A stretch of 64,000 nucleotides of DNA from Bradyrhizobium australiense. GTDB lineage: Bacteria; Pseudomonadota; Alphaproteobacteria; Rhizobiales; Xanthobacteraceae. Every line of letters begins with the position of its first letter. Positions within the stretch are counted from its first letter, which is position 1. Position numbers and translations under genes: made by a program. The stretch spans positions 248,001-312,000 of the forward strand of contig NZ_JAAVLX010000008.1 of assembly GCF_013114825.1 (NCBI RefSeq). The letters are read 5' to 3'. This document shows, piece by piece, positions 8,166 to 17,639 of the stretch. The notes under the pieces are model-generated. The model saw nothing but the letters and a program-made list of their open reading frames with translations. It had not been told where the DNA came from and searched no databases.

Positions 8166-9248
8166 ATGAAGGCTGCCGTCTTGCATGCGTTCGGATCGCC
8201 GCTCGCGATCGAAACCCTTCCCGACCCGCTGCTTGGCACCGGCGAGGTTATTGTCGACGTTATGGCGAGCCGCGTGCTGGCCTACGCGAACGAAGTCCTC
8301 AGCGGTCAGCGAAAATACCTGCTGGAAGTCCCCGTGGTGCCCGGCCCCGGCGCAATCGGCCGCATCCGTGCCACCGGCCCCGACGCGACCCGCCTTCGCC
8401 CTGGTGACTGGGTCTATTGCGATCCGACCGTGCGCTCGCGCGACAATACGCTATCGCCCGACATCGCCCTGCAGGGCCTCACCGCCGGCAGCGAGGGCGG
8501 GCTGCATCTGCAGCGTTATTTCCATGACGGAGCCTGGGCCGAACAAATGCGCGTGCCGACGGAAAACGCGGTTCCGATCGGCGACATCGACGAGAAGGAC
8601 GCAGGCCGCTGGTGTGCGCTCGGCACCCTGCTCGTACCCTTTGGCGGCTTCCTTGCCGCTCAACTTCAAGCCGGAGAGATCGCGCTGGTCAATGGCGGCA
8701 CCGGCAGCTTCGGCAGCACCGCCGTCGCCGTGGCATTGGGGATGGGCGCGCAGTGCGTGGTCGCGACCGGACGGAACGAGCAGGCGCTGGCTGAGCTGAC
8801 GCGGCGGTTCGGCCCACGCGTCCAAACCGTGGCGATGCGCGGCCACGAGGCCGACGATCGCACCCGCATCCTACAGGCGGCGCCTGGCCCGATCGACTGC
8901 GTGCTCGACATTCTTCCGCCGGCAGCGAGCGCCGTTCAGGTCCGTACCGCGATCATGGCGGTTCGGCCTTACGGGCGGGTGGTGCTGATGGGCGGGGTCG
9001 GCATGCCCGGCGGCGCTGGCCTCGACCTGCCCTACCCCTGGATGATGCGAAACTGCATCACCGTGCGCGGTCAGTGGATGTACCCGCCGCATGCGGCCAC
9101 CCTGATGGCCGGGCTGATCCGCTCAGGCCTCGTAAACCTCGATCACTTCGAGATCGCTGCGTTCGATCTGGACCGCGCCAACGAGGCGGTCACGCATGCC
9201 GCCGCCCACAGCGGTCCGTTCAGGATGACGATCATCCAGCCGCGATAG
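8166..9248 (+). CDS. Zinc-independent MDR alcohol dehydrogenase / quinone reductase
   Basis: A 360-residue medium-chain dehydrogenase. The catalytic domain starts MKAAVLHAFGSP and the nucleotide-binding Rossmann motif is in NGGTGSFGSTAVAVALG. The Cys/His ligands of zinc alcohol dehydrogenases are not seen, which favours the quinone-oxidoreductase branch acting on carbonyls or enones with NAD(P)H. The ATG is fixed by a perfect AGGAGG six bases upstream. It is divergent from the MmyB-type regulator, a common pair in proteobacteria. Confidence 0.88.
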   Translation: MKAAVLHAFGSPLAIETLPDPLLGTGEVIVDVMASRVLAYANEVLSGQRKYLLEVPVVPGPGAIGRIRATGPDATRLRPGDWVYCDPTVRSRDNTLSPDIALQGLTAGSEGGLHLQRYFHDGAWAEQMRVPTENAVPIGDIDEKDAGRWCALGTLLVPFGGFLAAQLQAGEIALVNGGTGSFGSTAVAVALGMGAQCVVATGRNEQALAELTRRFGPRVQTVAMRGHEADDRTRILQAAPGPIDCVLDILPPAASAVQVRTAIMAVRPYGRVVLMGGVGMPGGAGLDLPYPWMMRNCITVRGQWMYPPHAATLMAGLIRSGLVNLDHFEIAAFDLDRANEAVTHAAAHSGPFRMTIIQPR

Positions 9249-9291
9249 GCCGGCAAGTCGGCTGCGGATAGAGGCCGGCCACGGATGGCGG

Positions 9292-10227
9292 TCAGGCGCT
9301 GAGGATGTCGCCAATGATGTCGTGGACTTCGAGCGGCTTGTCGACCTGGGTGAACCATTCGGCGCGGTTGGCGGCGCGGCGGCGGCCGCGCTCGTCGAGC
9401 GGTAGCTTGAGCTGGCGCAACAGACTGGTCACTTCTTCCCGTGCCGTGACGTGGCCCATGCTGGGCCGCATGCCGAGGGTAGCCTCGTCGATGTCGTCCA
9501 GTGCCGTCAGGCCGCGGGGGAAGAATTCGCGATAGACCACCCGCTCGGCAAACCCGTCGATGGAACGGAATCCGAGCCGCAGCGAAAGATCCTTCAGGCT
9601 GTCGGCGACGAGCTGCTTGTTGCGCGAGCCGATCATCGACAGGCGGTTGCGCACCACGATCCAGTCGGTGGTGGCGCCGTCGAGCTGGCGGCGCTTGCGC
9701 CTGGTGTCGCGCACCATCTCCGCATAGTGGCTCTCGCCGGTCACGGAATAGGTCGCGGGATCGACGGTGCCGAGCACGTCGAAATCGAGGAAACTGTCGT
9801 TGATCGGGGTCACCAGCGTATCGGCCATCGAATGCGCCAGCCGCATCAGATAGGAGTCCGAACCGGGCGTATCGATGACTATGAAATCGAAGGCGCGCTC
9901 CACCGTGCCGACTGCTTCGGCGAACTGCTGGAACTCGGAATTTTCATTGTCGGCGATCTGCATCGTCTCGCCGAGCTTGACGCAATAGTGCACGGGGATT
10001 TCGAGATCGAGACCGGTGCGGTGCGCCCACGCGCTCCGGTTGGCAATGTAGCGGGTGAAACTCTGCTGGCGGCAGTCGAGATCGATAGTGGCGACGCGCT
10101 GTCCGGCCTTCATCAGGGCAACAGCAATGTGCAGGGCGGTGGTGGATTTTCCGGAACCGCCCTTCTCGTTGCCGAGCACGACGACATGCGCCGAACCGAA
10201 TTGACCCTGACTCGCCTGAAGCAACAT
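9292..10227 (-). CDS. mipZ: Division-plane positioning ATPase MipZ
   Basis: MipZ forms a gradient from the ParB-bound pole and blocks FtsZ polymerisation away from midcell. The 311-residue product has the deviant Walker A motif KGGSGKST (22-29) with its signature first lysine, DLDCRQQ as the switch/Walker A' region, and VIDTPG as the Walker B region. The tail carries a conserved TPINDSFLDFD segment seen in Caulobacter-type MipZ. It is transcribed alone, convergent with the dehydrogenase gene. No parA or parB is nearby, as in other alphaproteobacteria. Confidence 0.95.
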   Translation of the reverse strand: MLLQASQGQFGSAHVVVLGNEKGGSGKSTTALHIAVALMKAGQRVATIDLDCRQQSFTRYIANRSAWAHRTGLDLEIPVHYCVKLGETMQIADNENSEFQQFAEAVGTVERAFDFIVIDTPGSDSYLMRLAHSMADTLVTPINDSFLDFDVLGTVDPATYSVTGESHYAEMVRDTRRKRRQLDGATTDWIVVRNRLSMIGSRNKQLVADSLKDLSLRLGFRSIDGFAERVVYREFFPRGLTALDDIDEATLGMRPSMGHVTAREEVTSLLRQLKLPLDERGRRRAANRAEWFTQVDKPLEVHDIIGDILSA

Positions 10228-10565
10228 GATTCAACCCCCGCACGATATCTTCAAATCACGCGCGGCTGCGGTCAAGTGAAATGCGTGACGATGCATTCAA
10301 TTCGCTCGCGGCGTGTCTTAATCATGAATCCCGATGGTGCGGATTTCGTTCCGTTGCAGCGATCAGCCCGCAGCCTTTTTCGACCAACGGACTTTTCAAC
10401 GAACAAGCGCGCACATCTAGCTTTCACGTTGAGCTGCCGCAGGCTTGCCATTCCCGCGTAACCTTGGCGGCAAAGCTCTGGCCTTATAAGGTCGGCGCAC
10501 CCGCCGAACGTATCGGGGCCACGGCCCCGTCACTCCGTCAGATGCTGCCAGCAGATCGAGGCAAG
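10228..10565. other. Divergent promoter region, mipZ / panC
   Basis: No gene was recognised. The panC frame stays open upstream to 10281 but the residues do not match the family. Promoters of both genes must lie here; no clear operator was seen. Confidence 0.5.
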
Positions 10566-11417
10566 ATGTCGCGAAGTCCCATGGTCGTCCGTACCGTTCC
10601 CGCATTGCGCCGCGCCGTCGAGGCTTTGCGCGCCCGCAAGGCCGCCGTCGCGCTGGTGCCGACCATGGGTGCGCTTCATGAGGGACATGTGTCGCTGGTC
10701 CGGCTCGCCAAGCGTCGCGCACAGAAAGTCGTCGTCTCGATCTTCGTCAACCCGACGCAGTTCGCGCCGACCGAGGATTTCGGTTCATACCCGCGCACCT
10801 GGAAAGCCGACCTCGCCAAACTCACCGCCGAGAAGGTCGACTTGGTCTGGAATCCGGACGTCAAGGCAATGTACCCGGACGGCTTCGCGACTAGGATCGT
10901 GCCCGAAGGTCCGGCCACGGCGGGGCTGGAGGATCGTTTCCGGCCGCATTTCTTCGGCGGCGTCGCCACCGTGGTCGGCAAGCTGTTCACGCAGGTCCGG
11001 CCGGACGTCGCGATCTTCGGTGAGAAGGACTTTCAGCAATTGCGGGTGGTGACGCAGATGGCCGCCGATCTCGACCTCGGCGTCAAGGTGATTGGCTCGC
11101 GCACCGTGCGGGAACGCGACGGGCTGGCGATGTCCTCGCGCAACGCCTACCTCTCGGTCGAGGAACGGCAGACGGCGCCGGCGCTCTATCGCGCCATGAA
11201 GGAGAGCGCAAAGCGGCTGAAGGCCGGCGAGGATTTCGAGGCCGCAATGGAGGCCGGTCGCGAACTGATCACCGCCGCCGGCTTCGCGCTGGATTATTTC
11301 GAGGCCCGTCACGCCGGGACGCTGGCGCCGATCGCCTCGATCAAGGAAGGTCCGGTGCGGATCCTCGTCGCCGCGAAGCTCGGCACGACCCGCCTGATCG
11401 ATAACATCGGCGTCTAG
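10566..11417 (+). CDS. panC: Pantothenate synthetase
   Basis: PanC joins pantoate and beta-alanine with ATP in coenzyme A biosynthesis. The 283-residue product shows the HIGH-type signature PTMGALHEGH (HEGH 38-41), the pantoate-binding QFAPTEDFGSYPR segment, FGEKDFQQL, and the KMSKS-like loop LAMSSRNAYLS. The start at 10566 gives normal length; a second in-frame ATG five codons later is also possible. panB and panD are not adjacent. It converges on the DUF1489 gene with an 18-base gap. Confidence 0.96.
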   Translation: MSRSPMVVRTVPALRRAVEALRARKAAVALVPTMGALHEGHVSLVRLAKRRAQKVVVSIFVNPTQFAPTEDFGSYPRTWKADLAKLTAEKVDLVWNPDVKAMYPDGFATRIVPEGPATAGLEDRFRPHFFGGVATVVGKLFTQVRPDVAIFGEKDFQQLRVVTQMAADLDLGVKVIGSRTVRERDGLAMSSRNAYLSVEERQTAPALYRAMKESAKRLKAGEDFEAAMEAGRELITAAGFALDYFEARHAGTLAPIASIKEGPVRILVAAKLGTTRLIDNIGV

Positions 11418-11436
11418 GACGAAGCCCAAGCCCCGG

Positions 11437-11877
11437 TCAGAGCAGCCCCAGATCGCGTAATTCGCGCCGCATCGGTTCCGGCATCGCGGCGACGCTGGCG
11501 GCAGAGGCTTTGGTGAGGTCCGGGGGTGCTGCGTCCTCGGTCAAATAGCGCCAGCCCTGGAACGGCCGCATCGGCCGCGGCGAGACCGCAAACACCTTGG
11601 GCTGCATCACCAGGCGGCACCGCCCGATACCGTCCTTGTCGCGGAACGGCTCGATCGCGATGATCTTTTCGCGGGCGGCGATTTCACCTTTGATGACCCA
11701 GTAGAGCGAGCCGCCGGCGAGGATCTCGCCGTCGCGCTTCGGCGTCATCCGCGTGATGTGGATGTGACGAAGCGGCAGGCCCTTTTTCTTGGCGGTTGCC
11801 ATGCGTTCGGCAACCCACTCTTTGAGTTCTTTGACCGACTCGCAGCCAACGGCGAGCTTGATGAGATGAAGCGGCAT
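11437..11877 (-). CDS. DUF1489 family protein
   Basis: A 146-residue cytoplasmic protein matching the alphaproteobacterial DUF1489 family: it starts MPLHLIKLAVGCESV and carries HIHITRMTPKR, GGSLYWVIKG and GRCRLVMQP segments. Function is unknown. I chose the ATG at 11877 because upstream residues in the same frame are arginine-rich and unlike the family. It follows the proline-rich membrane protein gene by 40 bases and may share its transcript. Confidence 0.9.
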   Translation of the reverse strand: MPLHLIKLAVGCESVKELKEWVAERMATAKKKGLPLRHIHITRMTPKRDGEILAGGSLYWVIKGEIAAREKIIAIEPFRDKDGIGRCRLVMQPKVFAVSPRPMRPFQGWRYLTEDAAPPDLTKASAASVAAMPEPMRRELRDLGLL

Positions 11878-11917
11878 GATCCCGCCGATGTAGCGGCCCA
11901 AGCGCGCTTTGAAAAGA

Positions 11918-12892
11918 TCACTCGTTCTCGGAGGTCGCAGGCGCCGACGGCGCAAGCTGGACAGGTGCCGCAGACGGCCGCTTCGGCGCCGGTGGCGGCT
12001 TCTTGGCGACGCCAAGTGCGGGCGAAGGCGCCGGCGGTGTCGCCGCGGCCGATCGCGGCGCGGCTGGCGATGCCGGCGCAGCGGCGGCGGGAGCTTGCGG
12101 CTTCGGCGCGGCCCCGAGCGGCGGCTCGGGCGTCATGATGTTGACCGGCGGGGTCGACGCCGAGGTCGGGAATTCTGCGTTGGTGGGCTTGCCCGAGGGC
12201 AGCGACGGCGGCAGCGCCGCCACCAGGCCCGTCGCGGCCTGCGCCGGTGCGTTCCATGACGCCGCGTAGCGCATGACCAGGCTTTCGTAGACGCGGTCTT
12301 CCATGTTGGCCGCGACCTGGCGCGTGTCGGTCAGCGAGCGGAACGCGCGGCAAGCCGCTGGCGTACAACGGTCACGCACCGTCAGCACATAGGCCATCAA
12401 CCCGTAACGATCGCGCTCGACGGCGCGACGCAGCGCCAGCAAGTCGGAGCCTGCACCCTTGTTCGCGATGGCGACATCGCCCAGGGAGGTCAACAGCGTG
12501 ATCTGCGAGGCGGCGTAGGCGACCGCTGCCGCCACCGACTCGGCCGAACCGAACAGCGCCTTCTCGCACGCGGCCAGGACGGCATCACCGGCGAGCTCGT
12601 CGATACAGGAAAGCTGCGGCAATGCGGCGGTGGCCGTCGGAACCGGACGAGAAGCCTCCGTAGACTGAACCGCGTTCGCCGTGCCGAAACCGCGGAAGGT
12701 CACGGCTCCCGCGACGCCGATCGCAAGCAGCGTGATGAGCGCCAGCACGCCGTTAGCCAAGGATCTCTCCGAGCGCAGCAGCGTGATCAGAACGACGATT
12801 CCGACAAAGCCGGCCGTGGCCAGCATCAGGTACAGTGGAAGGTTCGGCGAGCGCCAGATCTGATCCAGCGAAGCAGCCCAGTCCCAGTTCAT
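11918..12892 (-). CDS. Membrane protein with proline/alanine-rich tail
   Basis: A 324-residue protein with two N-terminal membrane helices (about residues 18-40 and 45-66), a globular middle (about 90-215) holding four to five cysteines (CIDELA, ACEKAL, RDRCTPAACRAF), and a long low-complexity Ala/Pro tail (about 230-324). I recognise it only as a conserved Bradyrhizobium-type protein without assigned function. The cysteines suggest a periplasmic middle domain with disulfides, which is inference. DUF1489 follows on the same strand. Confidence 0.8.
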   Translation of the reverse strand: MNWDWAASLDQIWRSPNLPLYLMLATAGFVGIVVLITLLRSERSLANGVLALITLLAIGVAGAVTFRGFGTANAVQSTEASRPVPTATAALPQLSCIDELAGDAVLAACEKALFGSAESVAAAVAYAASQITLLTSLGDVAIANKGAGSDLLALRRAVERDRYGLMAYVLTVRDRCTPAACRAFRSLTDTRQVAANMEDRVYESLVMRYAASWNAPAQAATGLVAALPPSLPSGKPTNAEFPTSASTPPVNIMTPEPPLGAAPKPQAPAAAAPASPAAPRSAAATPPAPSPALGVAKKPPPAPKRPSAAPVQLAPSAPATSENE

Positions 12893-13043
12893 GCGCAGTG
12901 TCCCTCAACGCAGCATCAAACGCGATCGAAACACAAATGCGTCTTTGTCGCATTCGCTTTTCGGCAGAATGGTTCTGCGAACGGGGCCTTTTGACGGCGC
13001 TTTGAATGGAACTCCGTCAGCCGGCTACTTGCGCACAACTGTT

Positions 13044-13247
13044 TCAGGAAATCGCGAGCTGGCTTTCCTTGGCGACCCGTTCGAAAGCTTCGGTCGAGCT
13101 TTTGATGCGATACTGACAGTCGTCGCCGTCGGTCGGCAGCAGCCGGATCACCTCGTAGGTGCCGCTGGCGGCCGGACGGGCCACGTTGCTGGCAGTAAAA
13201 TAGACAGTCTCTCCAACGGAGTACTTATGCTTCAACGCCCTCTCCAT
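13044..13247 (-). CDS. Small conserved protein, SH3-like beta pattern
   Basis: A 67-residue protein starting MERALKHKYSVGETVYFT. The alternating pattern (VGETVYF, GTYEVIRLLP, CQYRIKS) suggests a small beta-barrel of SH3-like type; the form recurs as a single-gene hypothetical protein in Bradyrhizobium relatives. Function is unknown. It stands alone between the membrane protein and the glutathione transferase. Confidence 0.75.
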   Translation of the reverse strand: MERALKHKYSVGETVYFTASNVARPAASGTYEVIRLLPTDGDDCQYRIKSSTEAFERVAKESQLAIS

Positions 13248-13533
13248 TACGCAAGAACGCCGGCCGCGCTCACGGTCCCGCTAGCTTTCGGCCGACTTGA
13301 GAACCCTGTGGCAACCTAGCACACCCGATGCCCCAAAAGCCAGCGGCATCGAGACATGGCAAATACGCAAATTCTGCATGTTTTTCAGGGCGATAAGTGG
13401 CAATCCCAGGGTTCCCTCGGGGAATCCTCATTCCGGCCGTCGGGGCCGGCTTCCCAATATCGGACAGCTAGGGAAGATTGATCGAGCGCCGCGGGCCCGC
13501 GGTCAGGTCTCATCGCCCCGCCTCGCGCCCTCG

Positions 13534-14190
13534 TCAGACCGTCTCGAACCGTTCAATGACGAGCGTTTCGGCAAGGCCGGCACGGGTCCACTCCTGGAAT
13601 GCCGGCAACGACATCATCGCATCGAAATAATGCCGCGCCTCACCTTTCACCTCGATCGCATAGGTGCGAAAACGATGCACCACCGGCGCAAACATGGCGT
13701 CCGCGCCGCTGAACGCGCCGAACAGGAACGGCCCGTCCTGGCCGTAGTTGCGATGGCAATCGGACCATATCTCCTGAATGCGCGCCACGTTGGCGCGCGC
13801 ATCGTCCGACAGATCGACCGCGCCGACCGGACGGTGCAGGTTCATGCCGCATTCATTGCGCAGCGGCATGAAGCCCGAATGCATTTCCGCCGAAATCGAA
13901 CGCGCATGGGCCCGGCGGGCGCGGTCCTCCGGCCATAGCCTCACTTGCGGGTATTTCTCGGCGAGATACTCGATGATCGCAAGCGAATCCCACACCGTGA
14001 CGCCACCGTCGATCAGCGCCGGCACCTTGCCCGAATCCGAAAAGCTCAGGATCCGGTCCTTGTCCGCTTTGTCGTTGGTGTAGAGCGGGATGAACACTTC
14101 CTCAAAGGGTATTTCATTGGCGCGCAGCGCCAGCCATGGCCGCATCGACCATGACGAATAGTTCTTGTTGCCGATGACCAGTTTCAACAT
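13534..14190 (-). CDS. Glutathione S-transferase family protein
   Basis: A 218-residue cytosolic transferase. The thioredoxin-like N-terminal domain starts MLKLVIGNKNYSSWSMRPWL, with S-rich catalytic region at 11-14, the cis-proline in KVPALIDG, and the glutathione-binding DSLAIIEYLAE. The helical C-terminal domain follows (about 95-218). The ATG at 14190 is chosen because family homology begins there; 15 more in-frame residues upstream look non-coding. Substrate is unknown. Confidence 0.92.
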   Translation of the reverse strand: MLKLVIGNKNYSSWSMRPWLALRANEIPFEEVFIPLYTNDKADKDRILSFSDSGKVPALIDGGVTVWDSLAIIEYLAEKYPQVRLWPEDRARRAHARSISAEMHSGFMPLRNECGMNLHRPVGAVDLSDDARANVARIQEIWSDCHRNYGQDGPFLFGAFSGADAMFAPVVHRFRTYAIEVKGEARHYFDAMMSLPAFQEWTRAGLAETLVIERFETV

Positions 14191-14291
14191 TTGCGGGGGA
14201 AATCCTGTTGGGACCGGCATCTTGCCATAGTGCACCGCACACGTCCAACCTGTAGATCAGAAGCCGCAAGCCACATCGGGGATGCCGCCAC

Positions 14292-14969
14292 ATGGGCGCC
14301 TATTGGGTCGATATCGCCGCCGTCGCGTTCTTCGTCGTCGAATGGCTGGCCTATGGCTTCACGCTCGAGCACACGGCTTACGGCCGTGACAGCCTGTCGG
14401 CGCGCATGAATGCCTATCGCGAGGTCTGGGTGCGCAACATGCTCGATCGCGAGGCGCGCATGGTCGACATGCAGATCATGGCCTCGCTGCAAAACGGCAC
14501 CGCCTTCTTCGCCTCCACCAGCCTGATCGCGATCGGCGGCGCGCTGGCGCTGCTGCGCGCAACCAATGATGCGCTGGCCGTGCTTCGTGAACTGCCGGTC
14601 GACCTCACCCCCTCGCCTGCCCTATGGGAAGTCAAATGCGTCGGGCTGATCCTGATCTTCATCTACGCCTTCTTCAAGTTCGCCTGGTCGTATCGCCTGT
14701 TCAACTATGTCGCGATCCTGCTCGGCGCGATGCCGCCCTCGTCGCAGCGCGACACGGCGGAAGCAGAAGCCCATGTGATGCGCACGACGCGCTTGTTCGA
14801 GGCGGCGGGGCGGCATTTCAACCGCGGCCAGCGCGCATTCTTCTTCGCGCTCGGCTATCTCGGATGGTTCGTCAGCCCCTGGGTATTGCTGATCACGACC
14901 GCGCTCGTCGTCGTCGTAACTTGGCGGCGGCAGTTTGCGTCGAACGCCTGGCGGGCGATGGGAGGCTAG
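14292..14969 (+). CDS. DUF599 membrane protein
   Basis: A 225-residue integral membrane protein of the DUF599 family. Four hydrophobic segments are visible (about 5-22, 74-92, 113-135, 185-212), with the family signature VRNMLDREARMVDMQIMASL between the first two. Function is unknown. It is divergent from the glutathione transferase gene. Confidence 0.9.
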   Translation: MGAYWVDIAAVAFFVVEWLAYGFTLEHTAYGRDSLSARMNAYREVWVRNMLDREARMVDMQIMASLQNGTAFFASTSLIAIGGALALLRATNDALAVLRELPVDLTPSPALWEVKCVGLILIFIYAFFKFAWSYRLFNYVAILLGAMPPSSQRDTAEAEAHVMRTTRLFEAAGRHFNRGQRAFFFALGYLGWFVSPWVLLITTALVVVVTWRRQFASNAWRAMGG

Positions 14970-14984
14970 GAGCGGTTTCAAAAT

Positions 14985-15218
14985 TCAGATGGTGGACCCG
15001 GCAAGCAAGAAAGCAGCACCAAGCGCGAGCAGCGCAAGGCCGGGCCAATTCGATTTGAAGCCAAAGCCGCCAGCTGGTCTTTCTGGTTCCAAAGTGTCGC
15101 TGGATCGCCCGGCGCGAAGTCGCTTTCTACCGCTTAGGCGGCCATGCCAGATTGGCTGATACGCCATCTGCAACACCCCGCCGAGAACAAGGAGCACACC
15201 AAGCCATATGAGTATCAT
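14985..15218 (-). CDS. Small two-helix membrane protein
   Basis: A 77-residue protein with a membrane helix at each end (about 2-20 and 58-75) and a basic, arginine-rich loop between. Convergent with DUF599, 15 bases apart. No function recognised; hydrophobic pattern and clean start argue for a real gene. Confidence 0.65.
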   Translation of the reverse strand: MILIWLGVLLVLGGVLQMAYQPIWHGRLSGRKRLRAGRSSDTLEPERPAGGFGFKSNWPGLALLALGAAFLLAGSTI

Positions 15219-15419
15219 GCGCGTCTCCCGCCAATGAATGGGCCGCGAGACTGGCCAACGTTGCGGACCCGACTTCTCCTTTAGGTCGATTGTTTCTCAA
15301 AGTCGGGCCAGTGCTCTCGGGCCATCACGTCCTTATCATCCGTTTCGTCCGGCCGAAGTTCCATTTGGCCTCAGGAGCGCGACCTTCAGCCCTTCCCTGT
15401 CGCACCGTGAGCTCACGCG

Positions 15420-16256
15420 CTAGGACGCGGAAAAATCATGCGGCGTAAAGCTGAGGTCGAGCACCTTCCATTCGCCGTAGCGGTCTACCGGCAACATGGC
15501 ATAGGGCTGGCAGGCCGAGAGTGCGCGGATGGCGCCCTGCATCAGCAATGGTCCCTTCATGGAGGCGCTGGCCTCGATCAGGATCGGTTCCGCGGCGAGC
15601 CGGCCGTCCGGCGTCATCAAGACGCGCAGCTTGACCTTGACATCATCGGCGCCCGACAGCGATGCCGGCAATTTCGAGCAGGTCTTGAGGTGCCGCCGGA
15701 ATTCCGCGATCACGGTGCTCGAGATCTCGGCGGCTTCGGTCGCGGGGGCGTCAAAATTGTCGTCGCTCTTGTTAGGGCCTGACGCGGCAGCCGACGGCAG
15801 CGGCGAGAGGTCGGGCGGCAACCCGAGCAACACCTGATATTTGATCGAGATATCCGGCTCGGGCGGAGTATAGGCCGGCGCCGCCGGTTGTGATGGCGGC
15901 GGTAGTGGGGGCTGCGGCTCGGCCGCGCGTGGCGTCGCGAGCGCAGCCTGCTCCCGCGGTGGCGGCTCTAGCTGCGCTGACGGCGGAGGTGGACTGGCAG
16001 CGGCAGGCTTATTCAGAAGGGAAAAATCAGGGTGCGGCGTTGGCGCCGGTTCCGGCCTGGTCTCGGCGGCTTGCTGTTCGGCCGGCTTTAGCTGTTCGGG
16101 AACTTGCTGCGGCGTGACGATCTCGACCGGGACCTGCTCGGCGGTCACTATGCCGAACGGATGCACCTCCGAAAACAGCAGCACGAGCGTCAGCAGCGAC
16201 ACATGCGCGATCGCCGACGCCGTGATTTCAGAGGGTATGATCCGCCGCAGCTCCAT
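15420..16256 (-). CDS. TonB/TolA-like envelope protein
   Basis: A 278-residue protein with one N-terminal membrane helix (about 8-30), a long Pro/Gln/Glu-rich periplasm-spanning stretch (about 40-165), and a C-terminal globular domain (about 190-278) containing FRRHLKTCSKLPASL and RVLMTPDGRLAAEPILIEAS, the TonB/TolA C-terminal pattern. Such proteins couple the inner membrane to outer-membrane partners. No exbBD or tolQRB genes are adjacent, so its partner is unclear. The start at 16256 puts the helix right at the N-terminus. Confidence 0.82.
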   Translation of the reverse strand: MELRRIIPSEITASAIAHVSLLTLVLLFSEVHPFGIVTAEQVPVEIVTPQQVPEQLKPAEQQAAETRPEPAPTPHPDFSLLNKPAAASPPPPSAQLEPPPREQAALATPRAAEPQPPLPPPSQPAAPAYTPPEPDISIKYQVLLGLPPDLSPLPSAAASGPNKSDDNFDAPATEAAEISSTVIAEFRRHLKTCSKLPASLSGADDVKVKLRVLMTPDGRLAAEPILIEASASMKGPLLMQGAIRALSACQPYAMLPVDRYGEWKVLDLSFTPHDFSAS

Positions 16257-16315
16257 CGCATCGCAACGATGTTCGTATTCCCTGCCGCCACCATAGCGTT
16301 CGGCGGCGTGGCTTC

Positions 16316-17134
16316 TCAATCCCATTTCGGCGCGAAACCGAAATCCGTGAGCCGGCCGGCGGCGCTGCCCATGGCGGAAATCTCCTGCATGTCCTCGTCC
16401 GACAGCTCGAAATCGAAGATCTCGATGTTCTCTGAGAGCCGCTCGAGTCTGGAGGTTCGCGGGATCGCTGCCACGCCCTGCTGCACCAGCCAGCGCAGGC
16501 AGATTTGCGCCGCCGTCTTGCGATAGCGGTCGCCGATCCGCTGCAACGCGCGGTCACTTTTGATGCGCCCCCTGACGACCGGACTGTAAGCCACCAGTGC
16601 CATGCCGTGCCGGGCGCAAGCCTCCTTCACTTTGGTCTGGTCGAGATAGGGATGGTACTCGACCTGGTCGCACACCAGCGGCTCCGGGCACGCCGCCACC
16701 GCCTCCTCGATCAAAGCCACGGTGAAATTGGATACGCCGATATGCCGCGCGAGCCCCTGCTGCCTGACCCGTGATAGTGCGCCCAGCGTCTCCACGAGCG
16801 GCACCTGCGGGTTCGGCCAGTGCAGCAGCAACAGATCGACCTCGGTCAGGCGCAGCCGCACCAAGCTTTCCTTGGCAGAACGTTCCAAATCGTGGGGCGC
16901 GAAATGCGAGGGCCACACCTTGGTGGTGAGGAAAACTTGATCGCGCTTCACGCCCGCAGCCCGCAGCCCCTCGCCGACCTCACGTTCGTTGTCGTACATC
17001 TGAGCGGTGTCGATGTGGCGATAGCCGAGCCGCAGCGCCTGCTCGACGATGCGCGCGCAGGTGCGCCCGCGCAATTCCCAGGTGCCCAGCCCGATCGCCG
17101 GAATTTTTGCACCATTGGCTTCGACAAACAGCAT
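16316..17134 (-). CDS. Aldo/keto reductase
   Basis: A 272-residue NADPH-dependent carbonyl reductase of the 2,5-diketogluconate-reductase-like group. The catalytic tetrad is complete: D42, Y47, K72 and H105 (in LLLLHWPNP). The family signature GYRHIDTAQMYDNE and the cofactor segment IPRTSRLERL are present. I chose the ATG at 17134 because homology starts at MLFVEANGAKIPA; the frame is open much further upstream but not family-like. Substrate is unknown. Confidence 0.93.
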   Translation of the reverse strand: MLFVEANGAKIPAIGLGTWELRGRTCARIVEQALRLGYRHIDTAQMYDNEREVGEGLRAAGVKRDQVFLTTKVWPSHFAPHDLERSAKESLVRLRLTEVDLLLLHWPNPQVPLVETLGALSRVRQQGLARHIGVSNFTVALIEEAVAACPEPLVCDQVEYHPYLDQTKVKEACARHGMALVAYSPVVRGRIKSDRALQRIGDRYRKTAAQICLRWLVQQGVAAIPRTSRLERLSENIEIFDFELSDEDMQEISAMGSAAGRLTDFGFAPKWD

Positions 17135-17244
17135 TGGTTGTATCCGCGGACCAGCCCCCATTATGGGCTGCGCAAACACCCGTGCCAACAGTTGCGCTTC
17201 GAGCGAAGCGAATTCAGTTTCGCGTGAACGCGCCAAACCAAGAG

Positions 17245-17604
17245 CTAGGCTGGCGAGGGTTCCGTGGCCAGCGCCGCGAAAACCGTTTCCGGCGAATGGG
17301 CGATCACGGCTAGAAGCGCCCGCGCCGGCCCGCGCGGCACACGCTTGCCCTGCTCCCAATTCCGAATGGTTTCGACGGGCACGCCGAGCCGAGCCGCGAA
17401 TTCGATCTGGGTCAGGCAAGCGCGACGACGAAGGTCACGCACGGCGGGCAGCGCGGCGGTTTCGCCAGTTATTGCGTCAGGCACGACGGTCGCAGTTGAA
17501 GACAGCGCCGGCGCGAGTCCGGAGATCGTGGGCGCGAGCGGAAACTCCTGCCCGTCCCGCAGTTCGACGATCCGTCCGTCCGCTTTCAGCCGCAAGCGCT
17601 GCAT
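17245..17604 (-). CDS. Helix-turn-helix regulator, antitoxin-like
   Basis: A 119-residue protein with an N-terminal extension (about 1-60) and a C-terminal XRE-type helix-turn-helix (about 62-105; TQIEFAARLGVPVETIRNWE is the core), in the manner of NadS/HigA antitoxins. No toxin gene is adjacent, so it may be a free-standing regulator. The ATG at 17604 has GAGG five bases upstream; a TTG ten codons earlier is the alternative. A perfect CtrA box lies 36 bases upstream, which would place it in the cell-cycle regulon. Confidence 0.8.
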   Translation of the reverse strand: MQRLRLKADGRIVELRDGQEFPLAPTISGLAPALSSTATVVPDAITGETAALPAVRDLRRRACLTQIEFAARLGVPVETIRNWEQGKRVPRGPARALLAVIAHSPETVFAALATEPSPA

Positions 17605-17639
17605 GTTGACCTCGTGGCCAACATCATCAGCCAAGCGCC

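Noticed and set aside
17245..17634. Toxin-antitoxin pair at the HTH gene
   Set aside because: No toxin-like frame next to it; the flanking genes are aldo/keto reductase and mgtE.
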